From assembly GCA_048264105.1 (NCBI GenBank), contig JBLXDJ010000001.1, positions 806,001 to 870,000 of the forward strand: a stretch of DNA of 64,000 nt. Reading direction: 5' to 3'. The position numbers and the translations under genes were made by a program. The notes below the pieces were generated by a model that did not search any database, had not been told where the DNA came from, and saw only the letters and a list, made by a program, of their open reading frames with translations. This stretch comes from Oceanospirillum sp048264105 (GTDB lineage Bacteria; Pseudomonadota; Gammaproteobacteria; Pseudomonadales; Halomonadaceae). Of this stretch, positions 35,290 through 45,114 are shown in pieces. Every line of letters begins with the position of its first letter. The stretch's first letter is position 1.

Positions 35290-35895
35290 ATGGCACTTTT
35301 TATATCGACATATATCCAGTTCTTTTTCCTGTTCGCCCCTTTCTTTGTAGTCTCGATGTTTCTCGCCCTTACCCGAGGCAACACCAAGCAGGAAAAAAGA
35401 GCCACCATTAATCGCGCCGTCCTTTCCGCTGCACTGATCAGTCTGGTTCTGTTCTTTTTCGGAACGACCCTGTTTCAGGTTCTGGGGATCACTCTGGACT
35501 CCTTCAGAATCGGCGCTGGCTGTCTGCTCTTTTTGTCCGCGGTCAGCCTGGTTAAAGATGGCGTCCGAAACCATGCTACAGGCGTTCCTGAACAAAACAG
35601 CGATGATATATCAGTTGTTCCGCTGGCAATCCCGACCATCATTGGCCCTGCAACCATCGGTGCTATTCTGGTTTACGGTGCGGAATTAAAAACAACCACA
35701 GAGACACTGATCGGTGTTAGTGCTCTGATGGTTGCCCTGATGACTCTGGGCGCTTTACTCCATCTTTCAAGCCAAATTGAGCGGGTTCTCGGAAAAACAG
35801 GCCTGAATATTTTGAGCAAGATGACCGGCCTGATCCTGAGCGCCATGGCTGCTCAAATCATATTCTCGGGCATAAAAAACTTTTTACAGCTATAG
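35290..35895 (+). CDS. MarC-family integral membrane protein
   Basis: A 201-residue protein with six predicted TM helices and the MarC family motifs: FFLFAPFFVVSMFLALTRG at the start, VVPLAIPTIIGPATIGAILVYG in the middle and a conserved last helix. The family (UPF0056) was once linked to multiple antibiotic resistance, but its function is unknown. The GAGG ribosome-binding site is about 11 bases upstream of the ATG, longer than ideal. No operon partner. Confidence 0.88.
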   Translation: MALFISTYIQFFFLFAPFFVVSMFLALTRGNTKQEKRATINRAVLSAALISLVLFFFGTTLFQVLGITLDSFRIGAGCLLFLSAVSLVKDGVRNHATGVPEQNSDDISVVPLAIPTIIGPATIGAILVYGAELKTTTETLIGVSALMVALMTLGALLHLSSQIERVLGKTGLNILSKMTGLILSAMAAQIIFSGIKNFLQL

Positions 35896-36006
35896 ATCAT
35901 CGTTTTCCCAGATTCAGGTTTCAGCCCGACCCGCTCAGGTTGGCGGAACCCTGTTCAAAGTTTATGATTACGGCTACATGCTGAGATAAAAAAGAGATAC
36001 TTATAT

Positions 36007-36651
36007 ATGAATCAGGACATATCCTCTTTGCGCCGTGTTTTCGACCAACAGGCGCTAACCGAACAGGACCTGGCTGAAAATCCTTTTGATCAATTCCGCG
36101 AATGGTTTGATCAGGCCGTTGAAAGTGAGCCGTTTGACCCTAACGCAATGACTTTGTCGACCATTTCTCCGGAGAACCGTCCTGCATCCCGTATCGTTCT
36201 GCTGAAAGGTCTCGACCCTCGCGGTCTGATCTTCTACACCAACTACCAAAGTGAAAAAGGCATGCATCTGGCAGGCAACCCTTTTGCGTCGGTTGTCTTC
36301 TGGTGGGGTGAGAAGCAAAGACAGGTTCGCATTGACGGCACCGTAGAACGTATCTCGCCAAAGCAATCTGAAGAGTATTTCCAGAGCCGTCCAAGAGAAA
36401 GCCAGATCGGCGCCTGGGTATCAAAACAAAGTGCGGTGATTCCCGATCGCGAATGGCTGTCTCAGCGTTGCGACCAGTTCAGTGAACAATTTGCCGGTGA
36501 CGAGCCTATCCCTCGCCCACCGCATTGGGGTGGTTATCGCATCGTGCCGGATCTTTTTGAATTCTGGCAGGGCCAGCCCAGCCGTCTGCACGATCGTTTC
36601 CGTTACGTTATTGAAGGCGGAAAATGGAATATTGAGCGCTTATCTCCATAA
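36007..36651 (+). CDS. pdxH: Pyridoxamine 5'-phosphate oxidase
   Basis: A 214-residue FMN enzyme, equal in size to E. coli PdxH (218). It oxidises pyridoxine or pyridoxamine 5'-phosphate to pyridoxal 5'-phosphate. Motifs include ASRIVLLKG, FYTNYQSEKG, RQVRIDGTVERIS, SRPRESQIGAW and the C-terminal RLHDRFRYV. A terminator follows, so it is monocistronic. Confidence 0.97.
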   Translation: MNQDISSLRRVFDQQALTEQDLAENPFDQFREWFDQAVESEPFDPNAMTLSTISPENRPASRIVLLKGLDPRGLIFYTNYQSEKGMHLAGNPFASVVFWWGEKQRQVRIDGTVERISPKQSEEYFQSRPRESQIGAWVSKQSAVIPDREWLSQRCDQFSEQFAGDEPIPRPPHWGGYRIVPDLFEFWQGQPSRLHDRFRYVIEGGKWNIERLSP

Positions 36652-36670
36652 ATGTTCGTGAGAAAAACAC

Positions 36671-36698
36671 CGGGCAACTAAGTTGCCCGATTTTTTTA
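36671..36698 (+). terminator. Intrinsic terminator after pdxH
   Basis: CGGGCAAC-TAA-GTTGCCCG followed by ATTTTTTT. It also lies just past the end of the convergent acetyltransferase gene. Confidence 0.9.
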
Positions 36699-36715
36699 CA
36701 CTGCAGTAGCGGTCA

Positions 36716-39478
36716 TTAAGCCCCGCCTCCGGTTTCAAGCCGGTGCCTCTGCCATTCACTTTGCGGCTCATTCAAGCGCATCACAGCATCGATCACCTGC
36801 TCCTCCGCATTATACTGGCATTCAAAACCCAGATAGCGCATCAGGCCGCGCATCGGATGATTCTCAACCAGAATCTTACCTATCATCTCCAGAGTACCCA
36901 CGCTTCGGGAATACTTGATCATTTTCCGCATCAGCAACGCCCCTAACCCCTCTCCCTGCAGATCATCGCGAATCAGGATAGAAAATTCAGTCCGGATATT
37001 GTCAGGGTCAGTCCAAACCCGAACCACACCCAGAATCTCACGCTCATCGTCCTGTTTAATCTCTTCGGCAATAAAAGCCATCTGCCTGTCGTAGTTAATA
37101 ATCGTCAGGTTGGCCAAATCACGCTTGCTAAGCTCTGCTTTGTTATGGAAATAACGGAAGCGGATACTTTGCTCACTCAACTGCCCATGGAACTGAGAAA
37201 TTGCCGATGCATCTTCACCACGAATCGGGCGAACCTCAACCAGACGCCCGGTTTTAAGGGTTACCGTCTCACGCAACTCTTCGGGATAAGGCATGATGGC
37301 GTGATAGCTTGGCTCACCAAGATCAATCTTCACATCAACCACCAGCATCTCATCACGATTGATAATGAGAGGGTTGATCTCAAGCCCCTGAAGCTCAGGG
37401 ATATCAGCAGCCAGCTGACTAAGCTTTACCAGCACCTCGGAAATCGACTCGATATCCGCCGCCGGATTATCGCTGTGCTCCTTAATCAGACGATAGGCGT
37501 GAGAGCGTTTAATCAGCTCATCAGCCAGGGTCATATTCAGGGGCGGCAGCGCCACATGCCGGTCAGCCAGCACGTTTTCTTTGTACCCACCAATACCGAA
37601 CAGAATTACAGGCCCAAACACAGGATCTCGGGTGATCCCCATGTTTAACAACATCGAATGCTTACCGCGATGCATAGGCTGAATACAGTATTCGTAGATG
37701 CTGCTATCAGGGAACTTCTCATTGACTTTATCCCTTAGGCGCATCACAGCTTTGCGCATATCATCCGGGGTCTGAATGTCCTGTACCAAACCAGCAGATA
37801 CCTTGTGGGGATGCTTACGGTACACAAACGGTTTGCAGTTTGTCTCATGGACAATCTTGACCGCAAGGGGCTGGTTCTGCTGACCGGCAATAATTGCCGC
37901 CGCATTCTCATCCTTTGCATACCAGCTTTGGGTCACAGGAATATTGTAAGCCGCCAGAACCTGGGTGCTTTCCTGATGCGTCAACGCTGACCGACCCTCT
38001 TTTCTCGCCCGGGAGATCAGTTTTCGTGCACTGCGACGCACTTCATACGGCGTTTCATGGGGAATGCTCGGCGGTGCCTCCTGCAGCAACGCCTGACTGC
38101 GACGGTAGTTCACCATGTGCATAAAGGCCTGTACCGCATGCTCAGGTGAGCTGTAGGTCGGCATACCCGCCAGATTAAATTCTTTGCGGGCAGGTCTTGC
38201 CTCTTCCATTCCCATCCAGCAGGTCAGGACACTTTTACGGAATTTACCACGATGAGCAATCACAGCATTGGCGGCATCTGCACTAGGCGCCAGTCTCGTC
38301 GGCGCGTGAATAGCCAAGACCGCATCAATTTCAGGTGCGTTCGACAGAACCTCAAGCGCCTGAACAAAGCGCTCCGGCATTGCATCGCCACCAATATCAA
38401 CAGGGTTGGCGTCAGACCAGCCAGAGGGCAAGCACTCATGCAGCTTTTGCCGCGTCTCATCAGAGAGTTTGGCGAGCTTTCCTCCTGAAAGCAGCAGCTT
38501 ATCAGCAGCCAGAATACTCGGGCCGATACCATTACTGACAATTGCTAAACGATCACCGGAAACCGGTTTAATGCGCGACAAGGACTCCAGCGCATCAAAC
38601 AGCTCTTCAACATCGTTAACCCTAACAACACCGGCACGGTTAAGAGCCGCGGTGTAGACCTGATCACGATTAACCAGCCCCGGCGTATTAAAAACAGGGC
38701 CTTCAAACGACGAAACAATGCGACCGCTTTTTATCGCCAGAACCAGTTTGTTACGTGAGGCCTCCCGAATCGCCGTCATGAGATGGCGGGAATCACTGAT
38801 ATATTCAAGGTGCAGCAGGATGGCCTGAGCATGGCTGTAGCGATTGATATAGTCGATCACATCCGCAATCATCACATCAGCACTATCACCCAGCGTAACC
38901 ACATGGGAGAAGCCGATACCGCGCCCGTTTGCCCAGTCGATCATCGCATTCCCCAGCATGCCGGACTGACCAATGTAGGCGACTTTCCCCGCCTTTACGT
39001 TGCCGGATGAATAGCTGGCATTGAGCTTTCTGCCGGGCACAAGAACCCCCAGACACTCAGGGCCCATGATGCGGACACCGGATTCCCGTGCAGCAGCAAG
39101 CATGTCATCTTTCAACGACTGGTGTCGCGGATCTACCAGCCCCTGAGCACTGTTCGTCCGTGACAGACCACCCGTTAAAACCAGAGCCGCCTTAACACCT
39201 AAGTGCCCCAGTCGCCCGACCAGATCAGGCACCACCTCCGGCGGAGAACAGATAACCGCCAGCTCCGGAATATCTTCCAGTGCTTCAGCCCGGGGATAAC
39301 ATTTTTCGCCAAAAACGCTGTCGTAGCCCTTGGTATTGACCGCAAAAATCTTACCCGGAAACTGTCCATCCTGAAGATTCCGGATAACCTGGCCGCCCAT
39401 GCTGAATTCCTTTTCGGAAGCACCGAAAACAGCAATCGACTTTGGCTCAAAAAAGTATTTTAAAAAACGAGTACCCAC
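36716..39478 (-). CDS. Pat/Pka-type protein lysine acetyltransferase (acyl-CoA synthetase-like plus GNAT)
   Basis: A 920-residue protein with the Pat/PatZ layout: an NDP-forming acyl-CoA synthetase-like CoA-binding region (FGASEKEFSMGGQV, GPECLGVLVPG, GQSGMLGNAM), an ATP-grasp part (about 500-710) and a C-terminal GNAT domain (about 735-890, with ILIRDDLQGEGLGALLMRKM as acetyl-CoA loop). In Salmonella and E. coli (886 residues) this enzyme acetylates a lysine in acetyl- and propionyl-CoA synthetases and switches them off. GTG start with GGAG eight bases upstream. It is divergent from a deacetylase gene, 108 bases apart. A true acyl-CoA ligase with a GNAT tail is the alternative. Confidence 0.9.
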   Translation of the reverse strand: MGTRFLKYFFEPKSIAVFGASEKEFSMGGQVIRNLQDGQFPGKIFAVNTKGYDSVFGEKCYPRAEALEDIPELAVICSPPEVVPDLVGRLGHLGVKAALVLTGGLSRTNSAQGLVDPRHQSLKDDMLAAARESGVRIMGPECLGVLVPGRKLNASYSSGNVKAGKVAYIGQSGMLGNAMIDWANGRGIGFSHVVTLGDSADVMIADVIDYINRYSHAQAILLHLEYISDSRHLMTAIREASRNKLVLAIKSGRIVSSFEGPVFNTPGLVNRDQVYTAALNRAGVVRVNDVEELFDALESLSRIKPVSGDRLAIVSNGIGPSILAADKLLLSGGKLAKLSDETRQKLHECLPSGWSDANPVDIGGDAMPERFVQALEVLSNAPEIDAVLAIHAPTRLAPSADAANAVIAHRGKFRKSVLTCWMGMEEARPARKEFNLAGMPTYSSPEHAVQAFMHMVNYRRSQALLQEAPPSIPHETPYEVRRSARKLISRARKEGRSALTHQESTQVLAAYNIPVTQSWYAKDENAAAIIAGQQNQPLAVKIVHETNCKPFVYRKHPHKVSAGLVQDIQTPDDMRKAVMRLRDKVNEKFPDSSIYEYCIQPMHRGKHSMLLNMGITRDPVFGPVILFGIGGYKENVLADRHVALPPLNMTLADELIKRSHAYRLIKEHSDNPAADIESISEVLVKLSQLAADIPELQGLEINPLIINRDEMLVVDVKIDLGEPSYHAIMPYPEELRETVTLKTGRLVEVRPIRGEDASAISQFHGQLSEQSIRFRYFHNKAELSKRDLANLTIINYDRQMAFIAEEIKQDDEREILGVVRVWTDPDNIRTEFSILIRDDLQGEGLGALLMRKMIKYSRSVGTLEMIGKILVENHPMRGLMRYLGFECQYNAEEQVIDAVMRLNEPQSEWQRHRLETGGGA

Positions 39479-39541
39479 AAAAATTACTCCGCCGGATTAT
39501 GGAATGCTGCACCGCATTATCGACTATATGCCAGTATCTCC

Positions 39542-39555
39542 CAAACACATGTTTT
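39542..39555. promoter_or_regulatory. Candidate PsrA-like palindrome between pat and the deacetylase gene
   Basis: CAAAC-ACAT-GTTTT matches the fadL and SCP2 operator pattern in nine of ten arm positions. It lies in the 108-bp divergent region, upstream of a TATAAA at 39565-39570 that could serve the deacetylase gene. Confidence 0.4.
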
Positions 39556-39586
39556 ATTAAACTGGTATAAATAGGGAGGGTTTAAA

Positions 39587-40516
39587 TTGATCACATCATA
39601 CATCAGTCACTCAGAGTGCATGCTTCACGATATGGGCCCATGGCATCCGGAAAGTCCACACCGGATTTCATCTATCAATCAACAACTTGAACGTAGCGCA
39701 CTTGCGCAGGAATTGCAGCATTATAACGCTCGCCCTGCGACCGAAGAACAGATAATCCGTGTTCACCCTAAGGCTCATGTCCTCTCCCTTGAGCTGAGTC
39801 AACCGGATGAAGATGCTCCACTGGTACAGATTGATGATGACACCTTTATGAACCACCAGACGATGCACGCCGCCATGATGGCAGCCGGTGCCGTCGTACG
39901 GGGTACTGAGCAGGTTCTGAAAAATCAGGCTGATAACGTTTTTTGCGCTGTCCGTCCGCCAGGCCACCACGCCGAGCGCGTTGAAAGCATGGGCTTTTGC
40001 TTTCTGAACAATGTGGCTATCGGCGTTGAGCATGCCAGACAGAACTTTGGTATCAAACGGATAGCCGTTATCGACTTTGATGTGCACCACGGCAACGGAA
40101 CCGTTGATATTTTTAAGAACGACCCTGATGTACTTGTCTGCTCCAGCTTCCAGCACCCTTTCTTCCCATGGCGCTTTGCAGATTCGGAATGGGACAATAT
40201 TGTAAACACTCCGCTAAACTCCGGCTGCACAGGTCTGCAGTTCAGAAAACTGGTAGAAGACAGCTGGCTGCCCGCTCTCCAGATGCACCGCCCCGAGATG
40301 ATCTTTATCTCTGCAGGGTTTGATGCCCACAAAGACGACCCCATGGGCGAAGTCAACTTAGTGGATGATGATTTCTTCTGGGTCACCAAAATGATTATGG
40401 ATGTCGCCCAAACCTATTGCGACGGCAAAATTGTCTCTGTTCTTGAAGGCGGATATAACCTGAGCGCACTGGGCAGCGCGGCACACAAACATATCGAAGC
40501 ACTCAAAGGCCTCTGA
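39587..40516 (+). CDS. Zinc-dependent histone deacetylase-family protein (AcuC/HDAC class II type)
   Basis: A 309-residue arginase-deacetylase-fold enzyme. The active site is complete: the His pair in RPPGHHAERVESMGFCFLNN, metal ligands in DFDVHHGNGT and SAGFDAHKDDP, and the catalytic Tyr in GGYN. It would remove acetyl groups from lysines or from small molecules such as polyamines. TTG start with a strong GGGAGGG six bases upstream. The divergent Pat-like gene suggests a writer-eraser pair for protein acetylation, like AcuA/AcuC of Bacillus. Acetylpolyamine or acetoin-related roles are alternatives. Confidence 0.92.
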   Translation: MITSYISHSECMLHDMGPWHPESPHRISSINQQLERSALAQELQHYNARPATEEQIIRVHPKAHVLSLELSQPDEDAPLVQIDDDTFMNHQTMHAAMMAAGAVVRGTEQVLKNQADNVFCAVRPPGHHAERVESMGFCFLNNVAIGVEHARQNFGIKRIAVIDFDVHHGNGTVDIFKNDPDVLVCSSFQHPFFPWRFADSEWDNIVNTPLNSGCTGLQFRKLVEDSWLPALQMHRPEMIFISAGFDAHKDDPMGEVNLVDDDFFWVTKMIMDVAQTYCDGKIVSVLEGGYNLSALGSAAHKHIEALKGL

Positions 40517-40586
40517 CCTGAATCAGCACTATCACCATTAGATCTCAATCTGGCTAACGGAATGATTCAAAAGGGAAAAGAAGTGG

Positions 40587-40592
40587 TATAAT
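40587..40592 (+). promoter_or_regulatory. Candidate -10 box for the HDOD-GGDEF gene
   Basis: A perfect TATAAT preceded by TGG (extended -10 type), about 80 bases before the start codon. There is no good -35. Confidence 0.45.
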
Positions 40593-40672
40593 TTTACAGT
40601 TAAAAGTTGTTATACCCTCTTTTCCGCCTATTCTATGGACAGAATTGACCACTCAAGTGTCAGGAGTTTTTA

Positions 40673-42169
40673 ATGGATCCCTTGTTGTTAGAAAAGCTAG
40701 AAAACTGCAAGACGCTCCCCTCCCTGCCCGCAGTGGCCTATCAGGTTATTGAACACGCCAAACGCAATGACAGCGATTCTGCACTGATTGCTGAAATCCT
40801 TGAGAAAGATCCTGCCCTTGCCGCCAAGGTTGTCGCACTGTCTAACTCCGCCGCCAATATGGGCGCGCGTACGATTGATTCAGTCAAAGATGCCATTACC
40901 CGCATCGGACTGGACATGACCATGACACTGGCATTGAGCTTCTCCTTTGCCAAAGCGATGTATGACAGCCAGACAAACTCTATGGATCACCAGATTTTCT
41001 GGCGACGCAGCCTTGTGTCGGGTTTGCTTGGCCGCATCATCGCTAAGAAACTCAACCAGCTGAAACCAGAACGCTTTTTCCTGGCAGGACTGATTCAGGA
41101 TATCGGCATGCTGGCCTTTAATGAGGTCGAGTCTGACCGGTATGGCGTAGTGTTTCACAGCGCGGAGAACCACTCAGAACTCGCTAAGTTTGAGAGAAGC
41201 GAGTTCTCCTCGGATCATTCAGAGGTCGGAGCCTGGCTTCTTAACCACTGGGGCATGCCTGACTTTTACGTCAATCTGGTTAAAAACAGCCATAAAAAGC
41301 CACAGAAAGGGCTCAAACAGGAAGAGCAGGTTGTTATCTTCTCGGGCCACTTTGCTGATCTCTGGATCGCCGAAGAACGTCCTTCTGTCATGACTCGACT
41401 GATGAACGAAGCCAACAGCTGCAAACTCTTTACCAATAAAGATATCAGCGACATTGTTGATCAGGTTTCAGCAGAACTTCCGGCACTTAACGAAATCTTT
41501 GAAACGGACATTAAAACCCCCTTCACTGCCGGCAGTCTGATCGAAGAAGCAAAGGAACAGCTTGTTGTCCGGAATATGAAGCTTATGCAGGACCTTGCTC
41601 AGGCCCGAAGTGAAGCCACTGAAGCCAGGGCCAATGAAGAGCAACTCAAAGAGCAGCTGAAAAAAGATATTCTGACCGGCGTATTTAACCGCGCCTATAT
41701 CGAATCCATTTCTGCCAGAGCCTTCAAACACTCAAACGATAACAACCGGCCATTAACCGTGATGTTTCTCGACATTGACCACTTCAAACAGGTTAATGAT
41801 CGCTACGGTCATCAGGCAGGCGATATCGCCCTGAAACACTTTGCAAAAATTCTGCGTAAAGCCGCCGGAAAAGGCTGCTATGTGGGCCGATATGGCGGAG
41901 AAGAGTTTGTCGTCATAATGCCGGGGGTGACGACAGATATAGGCCTTACCATTGCTGAGCGTATTCGTGCGCTTCTGCACGACAACCCTATCAAGGTCGC
42001 TGCCGGTATCATGGTTCCTATATGTGCATCAGTGGGGATTGCGACCCATATTCCGGGTCAGAAAGAGTTTCCATCTGCCGAGCGGCTGATGGATGCGGCG
42101 GATAAGACGATGTATCAGGCCAAGAAGAATGGTCGTGATCGCGCCCTTGTATTTGGTAATACCCAGTAG
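40673..42169 (+). CDS. HDOD-GGDEF signalling protein
   Basis: A 498-residue cytoplasmic protein. The N-terminal HDOD domain (LPSLPAVAYQVIEHAKRND, DPALAAKVVALSNSA, GLIQDIGML) is followed by a short coiled coil and a GGDEF domain with active site YGGEEFVVIMP near residue 406, so it can make cyclic-di-GMP. HDOD proteins link signals to motility, biofilm and other output. AGGAG lies eight bases before the ATG. It is convergent with the energy-taxis genes. Confidence 0.93.
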   Translation: MDPLLLEKLENCKTLPSLPAVAYQVIEHAKRNDSDSALIAEILEKDPALAAKVVALSNSAANMGARTIDSVKDAITRIGLDMTMTLALSFSFAKAMYDSQTNSMDHQIFWRRSLVSGLLGRIIAKKLNQLKPERFFLAGLIQDIGMLAFNEVESDRYGVVFHSAENHSELAKFERSEFSSDHSEVGAWLLNHWGMPDFYVNLVKNSHKKPQKGLKQEEQVVIFSGHFADLWIAEERPSVMTRLMNEANSCKLFTNKDISDIVDQVSAELPALNEIFETDIKTPFTAGSLIEEAKEQLVVRNMKLMQDLAQARSEATEARANEEQLKEQLKKDILTGVFNRAYIESISARAFKHSNDNNRPLTVMFLDIDHFKQVNDRYGHQAGDIALKHFAKILRKAAGKGCYVGRYGGEEFVVIMPGVTTDIGLTIAERIRALLHDNPIKVAAGIMVPICASVGIATHIPGQKEFPSAERLMDAADKTMYQAKKNGRDRALVFGNTQ

Positions 42170-42212
42170 CACAACAAGCATCTGCCACTACTCACGGCTC
42201 ACCATTTAAGAA

Positions 42213-43517
42213 CTACGCCTCCTGCTCTATCTTCTGCAATCGCCCGACCAGCTGCTCGCCATCAGCATCTTCCGAACTCACGTAATCAGCCACTGCCAGT
42301 AAAAGCTCGCGGCAAGGGACACCGTATTCATCGGCTTTTGCTTTCAGGGCATCTATCGACTCAACCACACTGACTCCATCATGAGTGATAAACTCTTCCA
42401 GAGTTGCGTAGAGATTTTGCTTATAGATCACCTGCGAGATCCGGACAACAGCCGAACCCGCATGGTCTGCCACCAGCGCCACTTTCTCGGATGTCTGACG
42501 CGAGCTTGATTCAAGGGACTGGAACAGCTCCAGAAAATCATCCAGCTGCTCCGTGACCTGCAAACTGAGCGCATTACTGCTATGAGTCGCCTCACGAATC
42601 GACGTGACCTGAGTATTCAGCGAGCCCAGCACTTCATACACTTCCGTGGCCGTGTCTTTGGTCCGGTTTGACAGCTTCTTAACCTCATCTGCGACCACCG
42701 CAAAGCCTCGGCCAGCCTCCCCGGCACGAGCCGCCTCTACAGAGGCATTCAGCGCTAACAGGTTGGTTTGATCTGCAATATCACTAATCAGGTTTAAAGC
42801 ATTGGAAACCGCAGCACTTGCTTCCTGCAGCACATCGGTTTGTTGCTGCAACTGCTGGATCTGTTCAGTTGACTGATGAAGGTTTGCACTCATCTGTTTT
42901 ATAGAACGACCGCTATCCTGCGCGACTGAACTGTTTTCTTTCGCAATCCGGTCAACATCTTCAATATCTTCCTGAATTGACCGAACGTCAGATTCACTTT
43001 TGAAAAGATCTTTACGCAGTGCATGCAGGTTAATATCGTGAATTTTGCCGGTCAGGCTATTTTGCTCTGTGTAACTCAGGTTTTCTTTAATCGCCAGAAT
43101 CGCCTGATTGATCGAGCGAAGAGATTCCGAGAAATCGCCCGGCAACCCTGTTGCCTTCGCCTCCCGAGAAAAATCCTGCTTGTTAACACGAATAAAGCAC
43201 AGCTTCACTTCTTTAAAGTAGGTCTCAACAAAATCCAGCAACTCATTAATCGCCCAGGCCATTTCTGCGGCAAGGCCATAACCCTTGGTATGCGTAGCCC
43301 GATGATGGAGCTCGCCGGAAGCGGCCAGATTAAGAACAGAGGTTAAAGAGGTTAAGGTTTTGCGGTGATGGGCATTACGACGAAGGTACCAGACAAGTCC
43401 GGCATAAAACACGACAACAGCAGTTATCAGTTCAGGCGTAATGGCCGACCTGTAGAGAGCAAGTAACAAGAGAGAGAACGGGATGCATGAAAATATGAAG
43501 AAAATCAGTCGCGCCAT
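42213..43517 (-). CDS. Methyl-accepting chemotaxis protein without periplasmic sensor domain
   Basis: A 434-residue receptor with two close N-terminal TM segments and almost no periplasmic part. The C-terminal signalling hairpin is present (DQTNLLALNASVEAARAGEAGRGFAVVADEVKKL), with adaptation helices on both sides. It is followed by a short C-terminal extension. It is coded 19 bases after a small PAS protein. This resembles Aer split into two chains, as in the CetA/CetB energy-taxis pair of Campylobacter: the MCP has no sensor and the PAS protein supplies it. Confidence 0.9.
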   Translation of the reverse strand: MARLIFFIFSCIPFSLLLLALYRSAITPELITAVVVFYAGLVWYLRRNAHHRKTLTSLTSVLNLAASGELHHRATHTKGYGLAAEMAWAINELLDFVETYFKEVKLCFIRVNKQDFSREAKATGLPGDFSESLRSINQAILAIKENLSYTEQNSLTGKIHDINLHALRKDLFKSESDVRSIQEDIEDVDRIAKENSSVAQDSGRSIKQMSANLHQSTEQIQQLQQQTDVLQEASAAVSNALNLISDIADQTNLLALNASVEAARAGEAGRGFAVVADEVKKLSNRTKDTATEVYEVLGSLNTQVTSIREATHSSNALSLQVTEQLDDFLELFQSLESSSRQTSEKVALVADHAGSAVVRISQVIYKQNLYATLEEFITHDGVSVVESIDALKAKADEYGVPCRELLLAVADYVSSEDADGEQLVGRLQKIEQEA

Positions 43518-43536
43518 ACCGCCCTCTCCGCCCGTA

Positions 43537-44064
43537 TCAACGAGCCTGCAGTTGCATTACAAAACGTTCGTAGGAAACTTGCTTGCTTTCAAGCAACTGA
43601 TTTAAAAAAGCCAAAGAGTGAACCGGCGCATCTGCTTTAGAGTGCCGCTGCTCAATCTCGACCATTTTCTGGTAAACCGGTTCAATAACCTTGATCGCGT
43701 CCTCATTGGGGCGTCTGCGGACAGAAAAATAGCCCTGAATATTACCGGCAGTATCAAAATCAGGTGTGATATTGGCAAACACCCAGTAGAAACCCTGGTC
43801 GATCGTATAGTTTTTTACAAAACCAAAGAATTCATGCCCCTGCCGCAACTCCTGCCAGAGGAACTTGAAAACGCCTCTCGGCATATCAGGGTGGCGAATC
43901 AGGTTGTGAGGTTGATTGAGCAGATCCTCTTCACCGTATCCGGCAATCCGCATAAAAGTACGGTTTGCATAGGTGATACGGCCTTTAAGATCAGTCTTGG
44001 AGATGATGAGGTCTTCAGAATCAAGTAAGACCTCAGAAGAATTAGTCAGTGTTTGTGCGAGCAT
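43537..44064 (-). CDS. Aer-like PAS sensor protein
   Basis: A 175-residue cytoplasmic PAS protein. DLKGRITYANRTFMRIAGY, then NLIRHPDMPRGVFKFLW and FVKNYTIDQGFYWVFANITP match the FAD-binding PAS domain of Aer (which has NxVRHPDMPxxAFxDMW and LVKNR..GDFYWVxANxTP). The C terminus is a helical tail. It would sense redox state through FAD and signal to the MCP coded right after it. FAD binding is inferred from the family. Confidence 0.88.
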   Translation of the reverse strand: MLAQTLTNSSEVLLDSEDLIISKTDLKGRITYANRTFMRIAGYGEEDLLNQPHNLIRHPDMPRGVFKFLWQELRQGHEFFGFVKNYTIDQGFYWVFANITPDFDTAGNIQGYFSVRRRPNEDAIKVIEPVYQKMVEIEQRHSKADAPVHSLAFLNQLLESKQVSYERFVMQLQAR

Positions 44065-44349
44065 TTCCCTGCCTCTTGTTTCTCATTATTGTTATACCCA
44101 GCAGAAAGGGTATGACCATAATGCGCTTAAAAGGGAATTTTTGAATGACCCATGTCAATGTAGGGATATTACATTAACGACGAAAAGGCATTCTAACTCG
44201 CAGTTGTTACAGAATTTATATCGCAAAAAAGAGAAATAACAGCAAGATCCACCAGCGGAAAACAACCTACTTTAGTATTAAGACTATAGGCAAGGGTTTA
44301 GCGAGATAGGATCTGCTACACCAAAATTATTTTGTGTCAGGGCACATTA

Positions 44350-45114
44350 CTAGCGAAAAATACCCTTGAACTCGATACTCGCATCCCGCGCAGCCAACAG
44401 GGCACGCAGTGACTTGGAATGGAACTCACGACGATAAAGCACCATAACCACCAGAATCGTAGCCAACATAAAAATATAAGGATGCCAGAACCAGCAAAGG
44501 ACAGACAAAGCAAAATAGTAGGCTCTCAGGCCATAGTTGAACTGATTCGCCGCGAGATCAATCAGATCTGCCGCATGTTGCGCGTAGGCTTTTCGCCCTT
44601 GTGGCGTCACATCCTGATCCTCAGGGTGAGGAGCAGATCCGATCAGAATGGCGCAAAAATTGTACTGGCGCATCGACCAGGTAAACGTGAAGAAAGCATA
44701 AACAAAGATCACAATCAGCAGCAGAACCTTCAGCTCCCACTCAACCCGGGAGTCAGCCGCAGCAAAGGGAAGCTCCGATAGCACCCCCATCGCCTTATCC
44801 GTTGCCCCCAGCATAGTGAACAAGGCAGCAAGGATCAGTAAACAACTGGAAGCAAAGAAAGCACCGTTACGCTCCAGATGCGTCATGATCGTGGTATCAG
44901 CAATCCTGACTTCCCGCTCCAGCAGCTTGGTCATCCAGTCGACCCGGTAGGCGTGCATCACCTTAGCCAGACAGGCCTTTTTGTTCATCGCATTTCTGGA
45001 AAAGAAGTAATAAAGCGTCCACCAGAATACAAACCAGGCAAAAGCGACGATATCCGGAAGAGAAAGATCAAAGTATGTTTGAACCAGCTGCACATTAACC
45101 TCAATAACTGACAA
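44350..45114 (-). CDS. DUF599 membrane protein
   Basis: A 254-residue protein with about four TM segments and the DUF599 pattern (the segment SMRQYNFCAILIGSAPHPED and a helix-rich C terminus). Family function is not known. It is isolated, with 285 bases of gene-free sequence on its downstream side in which I see only the small repeat ATACCC-N8-GGGTAT at 44094-44113. Confidence 0.75.
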   Translation of the reverse strand: MSVIEVNVQLVQTYFDLSLPDIVAFAWFVFWWTLYYFFSRNAMNKKACLAKVMHAYRVDWMTKLLEREVRIADTTIMTHLERNGAFFASSCLLILAALFTMLGATDKAMGVLSELPFAAADSRVEWELKVLLLIVIFVYAFFTFTWSMRQYNFCAILIGSAPHPEDQDVTPQGRKAYAQHAADLIDLAANQFNYGLRAYYFALSVLCWFWHPYIFMLATILVVMVLYRREFHSKSLRALLAARDASIEFKGIFR

